Origin: Sphaerisporangium perillae
GTDB taxonomy: Bacteria; Actinomycetota; Actinomycetes; Streptosporangiales; Streptosporangiaceae
DNA: 62,846 bases
Assembly (NCBI RefSeq): GCF_023276435.1
Contig: NZ_JALLPO010000027.1
Location: 1-62,846 of the forward strand
Reading direction: 5' to 3'
This document shows, piece after piece, positions 1-8,044 of this stretch. Below the pieces are notes generated by a model that searched no databases, was not told the DNA's origin, and saw only the letters and a list, made by a program, of their open reading frames with translations. A program made the position numbers and the translations under genes. Position 1 is the first letter of the stretch. Every line of letters starts with the position of its first letter.

Positions 1-416
1 GCCCGACCGCCGACGGCATCCGCTTGATCAACCAGTCCAAGGCCCTGGACGTCCCCATCGACAACTACACGATCATGCCGTTCGACTTCGGCGGCGGCGC
101 GAACATGTACCAGAGCACGGTCAACGCGTCGGAGGGGCTGAAGAACGCGCTCAAGAGCGCATGGGGCTGGACCGACGCGCAGGCCTACGCCCACATGGGC
201 ATCTCGGGCATGAACGGCCTGTCCGACCAGCAGGAGCTGACCAGCACCGCCACCTGGACCCAGATCCGCGACTGGGCGAACTCCAAGGGCCTCACCAGGC
301 TCGCCTTCTGGTCGGTCAACCGCGACCGCCCCTGCCCAGGCGGCGGCGTCCAGGAGACCTGCAGCGGGATCTCCCAGAACGACTGGGACTTCACCCGCAT
401 CACGGCCGGCTTCTAG
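1..416 (+). CDS. GH18-type chitinase, C-terminal part (cut by window start)
   Basis: The frame is open to the left edge, so only about 137 C-terminal residues are present. The fold is recognised from the strand-6 motif IMPFDFGGG, followed by a helix with GWTDAQAYAHMGISGMNG and the strand-8 motif LAFWSVNRDRPCPGG, which is typical of secreted actinobacterial family-18 chitinases. The catalytic DxxDxDxE strand should lie outside the window. The protein would hydrolyse beta-1,4-GlcNAc polymers outside the cell. No terminal binding domain follows the barrel, because translation stops right after the last helix (DWDFTRITAGF). A GC-rich hairpin lies about 20 bp downstream. Confidence 0.85.
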   Translation, partial: PTADGIRLINQSKALDVPIDNYTIMPFDFGGGANMYQSTVNASEGLKNALKSAWGWTDAQAYAHMGISGMNGLSDQQELTSTATWTQIRDWANSKGLTRLAFWSVNRDRPCPGGGVQETCSGISQNDWDFTRITAGF

Positions 417-437
417 CCGGTTCCTCCCCGCCCGACC

Positions 438-474
438 GCGGCCGCCGTCACGGTACCCCGATGGCGGCGGCCGC
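438..474 (+). terminator. Hairpin downstream of the chitinase
   Basis: GCGGCCGCC (438-446) pairs perfectly with GGCGGCCGC (466-474) across a 19-base loop. There is no T-run, as is common for actinobacterial terminators. It starts 21 bp past the chitinase stop. Confidence 0.4.
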
Positions 475-487
475 CCGGCCCGGCATG

Positions 488-836
488 CGCCCCAAGCGCG
501 GCGACGCCCAGGAGAGCCGCGATGAGCGCGCGGGGCAGTTGCGGCGCGGCGAGCCAGGCGACCATGGGAAGCGCGGCGAGGCCGATGATGAGCACGGTCG
601 GGCAGGGGCAGTCGCGCGAGGTGACCGTACTCGGCGGCGCACAAGACGCCTGCCGCGGCGGCCAGGGCGGCCGCGCCGCCGGGTCCGACGCAGAACGCGG
701 CGACGACCACCGGCACGGCCACGGCCCAGGCGCACCAGCGGAGCATGTACTCCCGCCGCCGTGACAGCGCCACGCCGATTCCGCCCACTATCAGCGCGCC
801 GGCGATGAAGGGGACCAGGTCGCCTGCGGTGGTCAC
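488..836 (-). pseudogene. Remnant of a phosphatidate cytidylyltransferase-like membrane protein
   Basis: Read from a GTG at 836, the first frame gives a membrane-protein N terminus (residues like DLVPFIAGALIVGGIGVALS, then an Ala-rich helix and AAEYGHLARLPLPDR). The hydrophobic reading then continues in another frame from about 597 (VLIIGLAALPMVAWLAAPQL, to about 488). Order and composition match the N-terminal half of CdsA-like CTP transferases, which is my recollection of the family rather than a search result. The cytidylyltransferase signature and C-terminal half are absent. The simplest reading is a frameshifted, 3'-truncated gene abutting the chitinase terminator. It could instead be an unrelated small membrane protein. 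Confidence 0.45.
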
Positions 837-1041
837 CCGGCGCTCTGCAGGTCCTGGAGTGTCGCCGCGACGGTCGCGGCGACACGGGCGTTGGCCGCGG
901 CGTCGCTCAGCTTAGATCGGCGTCCAGGAAATCCGCGAACAGGACAAACGGCTGTATATCCCAAGTTCTATCGCATTCTTCTATGAGAACCGGCGACCGC
1001 CGAGAAGTTCAGGTCAGCATCTTGATCACGGGGCCGGACCG

Positions 1042-1677
1042 GTGTGCCCCGTGCGGGACGATGGGAGGGTGGACTTCGTACTGGCCGTCTGGCATGAGGC
1101 TGAGCCGATCAGCAAGGAGCGAGCGGGAGAGGTGTTCGCGGCGCTGAGCCGGGGTGACACCACGGCCGCCCAAGCGCACCCGGCGGTCGCGGAGTTCGCG
1201 GAACGGCTCCCCGAGGCCGAGGCGGTCTCCCCCGCGCACGCCGTGGTCACCGTGGACCTGGACTCCTCCGACGAGGTGTCGCGGGCGGCGTTCGCCCTGG
1301 CGCGGGAGTGCGGCCTCGTCTGCTACGACCCCCAGCGCGGGCTGGTGCACAACCTCGCGCCGACGGGCGCGTACCCGGAGATGCAGCTGCACACCGGCGA
1401 CGGAATGATCATCGTCGATCCCGACCTGGGCCTGGTGTCGGACGCCCTGGCCACGTTGTCGCCACAGAACCCCTTCGCGGCGCTGGTCGTGTTCGGCCGG
1501 CACTTCGTCCAGGCGTCCCCCGAGCAGTCCGGCTACGAGCTGGAGTACAAGGACAGCGTCGAGAACGTGCTGCTCCGCACGCACGCCGCGAGCCTCGCGG
1601 AGGTCCAGGACGCCTTCGCCGAGTACGCCACCGGAGAGCGCGCGTTCCTGGACCGCCACGAGTGGCAGCGGGTCTGA
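1042..1677 (+). CDS. Hypothetical cytosolic protein, 211 aa
   Basis: I do not recognise this family. The protein is acidic and soluble, with no signal peptide or membrane segment. It opens with DFVLAVWHEAEPISKERAGE and carries the strand-like stretch AHAVVTVDLDSSDEVSRAAF, followed by ECGLVCYDPQRGLVHN. That pattern, including the phrase 'CYDPQRG', resembles small immunity or SUKH-like hypothetical proteins of actinomycetes, but I cannot place it. The start is uncertain. GTG codons at 1042, 1051 and 1069 are in frame, and a GGGAGG at 1063-1068 sits too close to the last to act on it. A GC-rich hairpin follows the stop. It has no functional partner nearby. Confidence 0.65.
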   Translation: MCPVRDDGRVDFVLAVWHEAEPISKERAGEVFAALSRGDTTAAQAHPAVAEFAERLPEAEAVSPAHAVVTVDLDSSDEVSRAAFALARECGLVCYDPQRGLVHNLAPTGAYPEMQLHTGDGMIIVDPDLGLVSDALATLSPQNPFAALVVFGRHFVQASPEQSGYELEYKDSVENVLLRTHAASLAEVQDAFAEYATGERAFLDRHEWQRV

Positions 1678-1717
1678 GAGGGGACCACGCCCCCTGCCGC
1701 CGCGGCGGCGGAGCGCT

Positions 1718-1736
1718 GCGGCCCGGGGCGGGCCGC
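1718..1736. terminator. Hairpin between two convergent genes
   Basis: GCGGCCC and GGGCCGC arms (1718-1724, 1730-1736) with a 5-base loop lie between the hypothetical gene (stop 1677) and the minus-strand ATPase remnant (stop 1739). Confidence 0.35.
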
Positions 1737-1738
1737 CG

Positions 1739-2129
1739 TCAGCGGGCGGCCGGGGCCGGTGTCCGGGAGGCGCGCAGCGCACGCTCGGCGTCGCACACGA
1801 TCACGCTGAGCACCGCGGCGCCGAGGGCCATCGCCCAGCCGAGCGCGGGCACCTGCACCAGGGCGAGCGGCGCGCCGAGCACCGGGACCAGGGTCACCAG
1901 GACCTGCAGCTCCGCCGTGGCCAGGACCGCCACCAGCACCGCGCGGCCACGCCACCACCAGGCCGGCGATGAGCAGCAGGATGGACATCGGATCGGCGAG
2001 CTGGCGCGCCGCCCGCGCCAGGAGGCTCGGAGGCCGCCGCCGCGGGAGCTCGTTCGGCCCGTGCTCGGCCAGCAGCCGGGACGCGGCCTCCTCGGAGAGC
2101 CCGGACGGAATGCGCACAGCGTGACCCAT
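1739..2129 (-). pseudogene. Cation-transporting P-type ATPase reduced to its two ends
   Basis: From ATG 2129 the first about 57 residues are a clear cation-ATPase N-terminal domain: GLSEEAASRLLAEHGPNELP, then LADPMSILLLIAGLVV, the start of transmembrane helix 1. Near 1965 the frame changes. The other frame reads a typical C-terminal membrane end (WWRGRAVLVAVLATAELQVL, then LGWAMALGAAVLSVIVCDAE) to a stop at 1739. The whole centre (actuator, DKTGT phosphorylation loop, nucleotide domain), normally about 750 residues, is missing. This is an internal deletion, not a simple truncation. DevR-regulated P-type ATPases (CtpF type) are known in mycobacteria, and two DevR-like boxes lie upstream. Confidence 0.8.
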
Positions 2130-2187
2130 GGCGTCAGGAGATCATCGGGAGCCATTCGGGATCATCGGGCAAAAGCCACCTTTAGCA

Positions 2188-2201
2188 AGGACCTTCGGCC
2201 C
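2188..2201. promoter_or_regulatory. DevR (DosR)-type box 1
   Basis: AGGAC-CTTC-GGCCC, a 5-4-5 near-palindrome like the mycobacterial core GGGAC-N4-GTCCC. It sits 59 bp upstream of the P-type ATPase remnant and 75 bp upstream of the PPOX gene, between the two divergent genes. Confidence 0.55.
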
Positions 2202-2224
2202 ATAGGGCGACCGCGGGCGAAGAT

Positions 2225-2240
2225 GGGACCTTCGCCCCTA
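2225..2240. promoter_or_regulatory. DevR (DosR)-type box 2
   Basis: GGGAC-CTTC-GCCCC followed by TA, 36 bp upstream of the PPOX start at 2276. It is one of the best copies in the window. The spacing between boxes 1 and 2 (37 bp) suggests paired binding. Confidence 0.65.
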
Positions 2241-2275
2241 ACCTCAGCGCCCACCCGGCGGGCAGGCTGTACCGC

Positions 2276-2683
2276 GTGAAGATCGATGCCGCCGGCCTGC
2301 TGGTGCTGTCCCGGGACGAGTGCATGGCACTGCTCGGCTCGACGCCGATCGGGCGGATCGTGTACACCGACCGCGCGCTCCCGGCCGTCCAGCCCGTCAA
2401 CTTCCTCCTCGACAGCACCGCCATCGTGATCAGAACGGGAGTGGGCTCCAAGCTCGCGGCCGCGGCGGGCAACGCGATCGTCGCCTTCGAGGCCGATGAG
2501 TTCGACGCCGAGACGCGCACAGGGTGGTCGGTGACCGCGGTCGGGCACGCGCGCGCGGTCGACGACCCCGGCGAGATCGAGCGCCTGTCGCTGCTCCCCC
2601 TGAACCCCTGGGCGCCGGGAGGTCGGGAGCACTTCATCGTCGTGTCGCCCGAGCAGATCTCCGGCCGCCGCATCCGGCGCTAG
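2276..2683 (+). CDS. Pyridoxamine 5'-phosphate oxidase-family FMN split-barrel protein
   Basis: A 135-residue single-domain protein of the PPOX-related split-barrel family. It opens with LSRDECMALLGSTPIGRIVY, then PAVQPVNFLLD and the FMN/F420-contact strand IVIRTGVGSKLAAA. It ends with HFIVVSPEQISGRRIRR, the usual C-terminal strand. Members bind FMN or F420 and act as small redox or flavin-storage proteins; the substrate here is unknown. It starts with GTG. Its stop overlaps the stop of the convergent devS-like gene within a shared CTAG (2680-2683). Two DevR-type boxes upstream tie it to the DevRS regulon, as for several mycobacterial PPOX genes. Confidence 0.85.
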   Translation: MKIDAAGLLVLSRDECMALLGSTPIGRIVYTDRALPAVQPVNFLLDSTAIVIRTGVGSKLAAAAGNAIVAFEADEFDAETRTGWSVTAVGHARAVDDPGEIERLSLLPLNPWAPGGREHFIVVSPEQISGRRIRR

Positions 2684-4389
2684 GCGACCGGCACGCTCCA
2701 CCGCAGCCGGGTTCCCCCGGTCGCGGGGGTGCTCAGCTCGAACGAGCCGCCGAGGTTCCCGGCCCGCTCCTCGAGATTGCGCAGGCCACTGCGCCGTCCC
2801 CCCGCCGGGACGCCCACCCCGTTGTCCTCGACGACCAGGGTGAGCCCGCCGTTCTCGGTGCGGACCGTCACATCGGCGCGCGAGGCCTTGGCGTGGCGGA
2901 CGACGTTGGACAGCGACTCGCGCAGCACCGCCAGCAACTGCTCGGCCAGCTCGGGCGGCACCTGGTTGTCCAGCTGGCCCTCCATGCTGAGCCCCGGCAT
3001 GAAGCCGAGATGCCCGCGCGCCCCCTCCACCACGTCCACGATCTGGGCGCGCAGGCTGGGCGCGCTGGCCTCGCGCGGCGTCTGGAGGGCGAAGATGGTC
3101 GAGCGGATCTGCCGGATGGTGTTGTCCAGCTCGTCGATGGCGCTCTGCAGCCTGGAGGACGCCTCCGGCCGCTCCACCAGGCGCACCGCGCTCATGAGGG
3201 TCATGGCGACGGCGAACAGCCGCTGGATGACGACGTCGTGCAGATCCTTAGCGATACGGTCGCGATCTTCGAGCAACCCGAGCCGCTCGGCGTCCTTGCG
3301 GGTCTCGGCCAGCTCCAGCGCGACGGCCGCCTGCCCGGCGAAGGCGTACAGGGTGCGCAGCTCGGAGTGGCTGAAGGGGATGCGTCCCGGCCGCTTGCCC
3401 AAGGACAGCACGCCGCGCACGGCGCCGGCCGCGCCGAGCGGAACCGCCACGACCGGGCCCAGCAGCGGATACTCGGCGATGGCGCTGAGGACGTCGCTCT
3501 CCGAGGGGTTGCCCAGCATCAGCGGCTCGCCGCTCAGGAAGGCCTGGCCCTCCAGGGAGTCGCCGACGAGCACCTCTTCGGCGCTCTGCCAGCTCTCCGG
3601 CTCGCCGTCCTGGACCACGACGCGCAGGGTCTTGCCGTCGGCGGCCTCCTTGCCGGGAAGCAGGATCGCCGAGGCGTCGGCGCCCGCCATCTCGCGAGCC
3701 CGCCGGGCCATGAGCGTCAGCACCTCCTGCGGCTCGGCGCCGGACAGCAGGCGGGTGGTGATCTCCGAGGAGGCCTCCAGCCAGGTCTCGCGGCGCCGGG
3801 TGTCCTCGTACAACCTGGCGTTCTCGATCGCCACACCGGCGGCGGTGGCCAGCGCCACCACGATCGCCTCGTCGTCCTCGTCGAACTCCCCGCCACCACG
3901 CTTCTCGGTGAGGTAGAGGTTGCCGAACACCTCCTCGCGCACCCGGATCGGCACGCCGAGGAAGCTGCCCATGGGCGGATGGCCGGGCGGGAAACCGTAG
4001 GACTCCGGATGCTGGGAGATGTGGGCCATCCGCAGCGTCCGGGGGTCCTTGATGAGCAGCCCGAGCAGGCCGAGCCCGTGCGGCCAGTGCTCAATGCGGG
4101 CGATCTCCTCCTCGCTGAGCCCCACCGGCACGAACTGGACCAGGGTGTTCTCCTCGCCGATCACTCCCATGGCGCCGTAGGAGGCGTCGACGAGAGTGGT
4201 CGCGGTCTCGACGATCCGGTGCAGCACGGTCTCCAAGGCCAGGTCGCTGCCCACCGACACCACGGCGTCGAGCAGGGCGTGCACGCGGTCACGCGTGGCG
4301 AGCACCGCTTCAAGCCGATTCTGCAATTCCGCCAGCAGGTCGTCCAGCCGCATGTTAGGGATCAACGAACGGGGCTCGTTCTCCGTCAT
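2680..4389 (-). CDS. devS: DevS/DosS-like GAF-GAF sensor histidine kinase
   Basis: 569 residues: a short N-terminal helix, GAF-A (about 40-200), GAF-B (about 210-365), a HisKA_3 dimerisation domain with phospho-acceptor motif DRDRIAKDLHDVVIQRLF, and an HATPase domain with DNGVGVP and GLRNLEERA. GAF-A contains GFPPGHPPMGSFLGVP (His137), the segment that I recall carries the heme ligand in mycobacterial DevS/DosT, so O2, NO or CO sensing or redox sensing is likely. There are no membrane segments. It would phosphorylate the DevR encoded about 5.4 kb away. Start ATG 4389 is chosen from the MTENEPRSLIPNMRLDDLL N terminus. An upstream in-frame start 33 bp earlier is possible. Confidence 0.9.
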   Translation of the reverse strand: MTENEPRSLIPNMRLDDLLAELQNRLEAVLATRDRVHALLDAVVSVGSDLALETVLHRIVETATTLVDASYGAMGVIGEENTLVQFVPVGLSEEEIARIEHWPHGLGLLGLLIKDPRTLRMAHISQHPESYGFPPGHPPMGSFLGVPIRVREEVFGNLYLTEKRGGGEFDEDDEAIVVALATAAGVAIENARLYEDTRRRETWLEASSEITTRLLSGAEPQEVLTLMARRAREMAGADASAILLPGKEAADGKTLRVVVQDGEPESWQSAEEVLVGDSLEGQAFLSGEPLMLGNPSESDVLSAIAEYPLLGPVVAVPLGAAGAVRGVLSLGKRPGRIPFSHSELRTLYAFAGQAAVALELAETRKDAERLGLLEDRDRIAKDLHDVVIQRLFAVAMTLMSAVRLVERPEASSRLQSAIDELDNTIRQIRSTIFALQTPREASAPSLRAQIVDVVEGARGHLGFMPGLSMEGQLDNQVPPELAEQLLAVLRESLSNVVRHAKASRADVTVRTENGGLTLVVEDNGVGVPAGGRRSGLRNLEERAGNLGGSFELSTPATGGTRLRWSVPVA

Positions 4390-4468
4390 ACGAGGAAGTC
4401 TCGCATCGAGGGCCGCTGACATCCCAGCCGGGAGGCCTTTTCGATCTTCGTTCGGCGTCCCGCCCGGC

Positions 4469-4484
4469 GTGACTTTCGTCCCTA
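4469..4484. promoter_or_regulatory. DevR (DosR)-type box 3
   Basis: GTGAC-TTTC-GTCCC followed by TA, between divergent devS-like and multicopper oxidase genes, 65 bp before the oxidase start and 80 bp before the kinase start. Confidence 0.6.
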
Positions 4485-4548
4485 GGCAGCGCTCGCGTCG
4501 CGGAGATGTGATGTAAGGCAGGGGAGTCGGCAGGCGGGGAGATCCGTC

Positions 4549-6467
4549 ATGGTTACAAGGCGTCAGTTCCTGCAGGCGGGCGCGGCCGCCGCGCTGGCCG
4601 CGCGCCAGACCCGAGGACCACGCCGCAGGGCCGTCGCGGACGGCCTGATGGACCCCAGGGAGATCGCCAAGTACGCCATCCCGCTGGCCGTCCCCGCGGT
4701 CATGCTGGCCGTGCCCTCGCAGAACGGCGCCACCGACCGCTACGTCATCGGGGTCCGGCGGTTCCGGCAGCAGATCCTGCCCCCGGGCAGGCCCGCCACG
4801 CCGGTCTGGGGCTACGGCTCCCCCATGAACCCGGAGACCTTCGCCACGCCGGCCCGCACCCTGGAGGCCGTGGCCGACCGTCCCACCCGGGTCACCTGGG
4901 TGAACGAGCTGGTCGACGCCGACGGCGGCTACCTGCCGCACCTGCTGCCCGCCGACCCGACGCTGCACTGGGCCAACCCGCCCGGCGGACCGGACGGGCG
5001 GGACGGGCGGCCGACCTTCTCCGCCACGCCCGGGGCCTACCGGGGCCCGGTGCCGATCGTCACCCACCTGCACGGCGGGCACAGCTCCGACGACAGCGAC
5101 GGCCACCCCGAGGCGTGGTTCCTGCCCCGGGCGGCCGGCGACATACCAGGCGGCTACGCGGCCGAGGGATCCCGGTACGCCGGTTCCGCCGCCGCCTTCG
5201 AGAGCAGGCACGGGGTGCGCTGGGGCACAGGCTCGGCCGTGTACCAGTACGCCAACGACCAGCGGGCCGCCACGCTCTGGTACCACGACCACACGCTCGG
5301 CATCACCCGCCTGAACGTCTATGCCGGACTCGCGGGGTTCTATCTCGTACGCGGCGGGGCGTCCGACCTGTCGCCGGGGATCCTGCCCGGGCCCGCGCCC
5401 CAGGCAGGCGACCCTCCGGCATCGCCTACCGTGAGATCCCCATCGTCGTCCAGGACCGGACGTTCGCCGAGGACGGCTCGCTGTTCTACCCCGGCGGCCG
5501 CAGCCTCTCCGACGGGTTCCGCGGCCCGTACATCCCGCGCAGCGACATCTCGCCCATCTGGGTACCGGAGTTCTACGGCACCGCGATCATGGTCAACGGC
5601 CGCACCTGGCCCGATCTGCGGGTCGAGCCGCGCCGTTACCGGTTCCGGCTGCTCAACGGGTGCAACGCCCGCTTCCTCAAGCTGTCGATCGTGAGCGGCG
5701 CGCTGGAGCGGCGCCGCTCCGAGCCGGCGCTGCCGCTATGGCAGATCGGCGCGGACGGCGGCTTCCTGGCCTCCCCCGTGGAGCTGTCAACACTCCTCCT
5801 GGGCCCGGCCGAGCGGGCCGACGTCATCGTCGACTTCACCGGCGTCCGGGAGGGCACCCGGCTCTACCTCGTCAACGAGGCCCCCGACGGGCCGTTCCGC
5901 ACCGAGACGGGGGGCGCGCCGGCCGACCCGGCGACGACCGGGCAGGTAATGAGGTTCTCGGTCGGCCCGCTGCAGGAACGCGACACCAGCGTGCCGCCCG
6001 ACCGGCTCGAACTGCCCCCGCTCCCCCGGCTCGGCCCGGCCACGCTGAACCGGCCGCTCGCCCTGATGGAGCGCGATTCGGCACGCCTGCGAGGGGTGGG
6101 CCCCGCGGTGGCGATGCTCGGCGCCTACGACGGGCGCTGGACCCCCCGGATGTGGGGGGATCCCCTGACCGAGAACCCGGCGGTCGGCACCACCGAGACG
6201 TGGGAGTTCCACAACCTCACCCCCGACGCCCACCCCATGCACATCCACGAGGTCCTGTTCGAGGTGGTGGATCGCCGCCCGTTCCGCGGGGCCGCCCGGC
6301 CTCCGGAGCCCGGTGAGCGGGGGTTGAAGGACACCGTGATCGCCAAGCCCCAGGAGATCACCCGGGTCAAGCTGCTCTTCGACCGGCAGGGCTCCTACGT
6401 CTGGCACTGCCACCTCCTCGAACACGAGGACAACGAGATGATGCGCCCCTATCGCATCGAGGCCTGA
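4549..6467 (+). pseudogene. Multicopper oxidase (CotA/bilirubin-oxidase type), frameshifted
   Basis: Two overlapping frames together give a full-length three-cupredoxin oxidase of about 640 residues. Frame 1 starts at ATG 4549 with a Tat-like leader (TRRQFLQAGAAAALAA) and carries HLHGGH and WYHDHTLG. Frame 3 resumes near 5410 at GIAYREIPIVVQDR and carries HPMHIHE and the type-1/T3 motif HCHLLEHEDNEMM. All copper-ligand clusters survive, so a 1-bp indel between about 5400 and 5415 is the only visible lesion. It could be a real recent mutation, a sequencing error or, less likely, programmed frameshifting. An intact protein would be exported and oxidise metals, phenols or bilirubin-like substrates. 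The promoter has a DevR-type box. Confidence 0.85.
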
Positions 6468-6919
6468 GCCCGCCCGCGGCCCGCGCTCACCATGCGGCCC
6501 GGCGCCGAGTCATGCCTCCCACGATGTGCGCCCGGCGGGCGGTCTCCACAGGGCCTAGCGCCTCGGCGACCAGGGACCTTGCCGCCCAGGCCCCGGCTGC
6601 CGACCACGACCTCCGTCGCCTCGGTGGCCTGCTCGCAGAGCACCTCGGCCGGGTATCCCTCGATGGTCTCGGTGGTCACCGTGATCCCGGGACGGCGGCG
6701 CAGGGCGCTCGCCTCGGCCAGCACGCGCTCGGCGCCGTGGACGAGGCTGTCGCCGACGTCGGGGGGAGCGGGGAATCTCGCGATGCCGTAGGGCCAGCGC
6801 TCGACCACGGACACGATGCGCAGGGGCGCTCCCCTGCGGGCGGCGTTGTCGGCGGCCCACTCAACGGCGGCGGTACCTGACACCGAGCCGTCGGTGCCGA
6901 CCACGGTTCTCTCGGACAT
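6449..6919 (-). pseudogene. Universal stress protein with a disrupted C terminus
   Basis: Start ATG 6919 has a good GGAGGG Shine-Dalgarno 4 bases upstream. Residues 1-113 are a normal Usp fold: MSERTVVGTDGS, AAVEWAADNAARRGAPLRI, and EVVVGSRGLGG, the first half of the ATP-binding G-2X-G-9X-G(S/T) motif. After GLGG the reading becomes Arg/Pro-rich and unlike any Usp. The LLGSVS strand and the last beta strand are missing, and the frame runs on to overlap the convergent oxidase gene by 19 bp. A frameshift or deletion near 6585 is likely. The neighbouring frame (about 6583-6495) has a short protein-like stretch ending TRRRAAW that I cannot assign. Confidence 0.65.
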
Positions 6920-7039
6920 GATCCCTCCACTCGCGTGACCGTCCGCTGGCCGGATCGGCCGCCGGAAACGGTCGTCGTTCCTGCTACGAGCAAAGCGCTT
7001 CACGGCCGCCGCGAGCAGTGCCCTACGGCTCGCCCCCGG

Positions 7040-7053
7040 CGGACCGTCGGCCC
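7040..7053. promoter_or_regulatory. DevR (DosR)-type box 4
   Basis: CGGAC-CGTC-GGCCC, 121 bp upstream of the truncated stress-protein gene. A second symmetric GGAGG...CCTCC element follows at 7061-7078. It is weaker than boxes 2, 6 and 8. Confidence 0.35.
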
Positions 7054-7088
7054 TCCTGAGGGAGGTCCTTGGTCCTCCGGGGACGCGC

Positions 7089-7910
7089 TCAGTCCCTCCG
7101 GCCGGTGGGCAGGACGACGACGGGGCACGGCGCGTGGTGCAGGAGCCCGTGGCTCACCGATCCGAGCACCAGCCCGGAGAAGCCGCCGCGCCCGCGGGAG
7201 CCGACGACGAGCAGCTCGGCCTGGGACGCGGCCTGGAGCAGGACCTCCACCGGATGCCCTGGCACGCCGTGCTCGCGCACCTTGACGTCGGGGTGGCGCT
7301 CCAGCCACTCCCGTAGCGTCCCGGACACCGGCTGCCCCTGTTCGGCCTCCGCCGGCCCGGGCAGGGACTCCTTGGCATGCACGACGACGAGATGCGCTCG
7401 CCGCAGGCCGGCCTCGGCGAAGGCGAACCGCAGCGTCTCCACGTCGGAGTCCGCGCCGTCGATCCCGACGACGATCTGCGGTCTGGCCCCGGCCGGCAGG
7501 GGCCGTACGACGGCCACGGGGCAGCGGGCTCGGCCGGCGACCCCAAGGGCCACCGACCCGAGCAGCAGGCCACGGAACCCGCCGAGTCCGTGGTTGCCCA
7601 CGGCGAGGAGCTCGGCGCCCTCCGAAGCCTTGATCAGCGCGGGCCGCGGATCGCCCGGCAGGCGCTCCGTGGTCACCTCGATGTCGGGCGCCACCTGCCG
7701 GACCTGCTCCAGCGCTTCGTTCAGCACCGTGTCGGCGCCGTCTCGCATCCATCGCGCGACCTCGGCATAGGGTCCTTCTTCGGCCTCACACGCCCATGCC
7801 GGCATCGCGTGCACCAGCCGCAGCGCGGTGCCCCGTAGCGCCGCCTCCTTGGCCGCCCAGCGCGCGGCCTCCAGACCGGCCTCGGAGCCGTCCACTCCTG
7901 CCACGATCAC
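7089..7910 (-). CDS. Tandem-domain universal stress protein
   Basis: 273 residues with two Usp domains. Domain 1 (about 1-140) has VIVAGVDGSEAG, ELLAVGNHGLGGFRGLLLGS and CPVAVVRP. Domain 2 (about 145-273) has IVVGIDGADSD, ELLVVGSRGRGGFSGLVLGS and CPVVVLP. Both carry the full G-2X-G-9X-GS ATP-binding motif, as in mycobacterial DosR-regulon Usps such as Rv1996 and Rv2623. GTG 7910 is chosen because GGGAGG lies 6 bases upstream; the longer frame to 7964 lacks a ribosome site. A degenerate DevR-like box lies upstream. The likely role is ATP-dependent growth or stress control in the cytosol. Confidence 0.9.
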   Translation of the reverse strand: MIVAGVDGSEAGLEAARWAAKEAALRGTALRLVHAMPAWACEAEEGPYAEVARWMRDGADTVLNEALEQVRQVAPDIEVTTERLPGDPRPALIKASEGAELLAVGNHGLGGFRGLLLGSVALGVAGRARCPVAVVRPLPAGARPQIVVGIDGADSDVETLRFAFAEAGLRRAHLVVVHAKESLPGPAEAEQGQPVSGTLREWLERHPDVKVREHGVPGHPVEVLLQAASQAELLVVGSRGRGGFSGLVLGSVSHGLLHHAPCPVVVLPTGRRD

Positions 7911-7953
7911 GGCATTCCTCCCTATGTGTTCCGTTCCACATCCACTGACACCT

Positions 7954-7967
7954 AAAGCGAACATCCC
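7954..7967. promoter_or_regulatory. Degenerate DevR (DosR)-type box 5
   Basis: AAAGC-GAAC-ATCCC, 44 bp upstream of the tandem stress-protein start. It shares the GAAC core with the box before the CBS gene (GGGCC-GAAC-GTCCC) but has a poor left arm. Confidence 0.3.
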
Positions 7968-8044
7968 CCGTCCACGGCGACGGCGCTCCTCGCCGAGCGC
8001 CCCCTCACCGGTCAGTTAGAGAGCGCCGGTTCGGCCTGGCCGGT

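Noticed and set aside
2524..4419. Long plus-strand frame over the devS-like gene
   Set aside because: Pure shadow of the minus-strand kinase, whose GAF and HisKA motifs are clear.
6495..6583. Separate small gene in the tail of the truncated stress protein
   Set aside because: The stretch is about 30 codons without start or ribosome site; kept only as a possible fragment in the pseudogene note.
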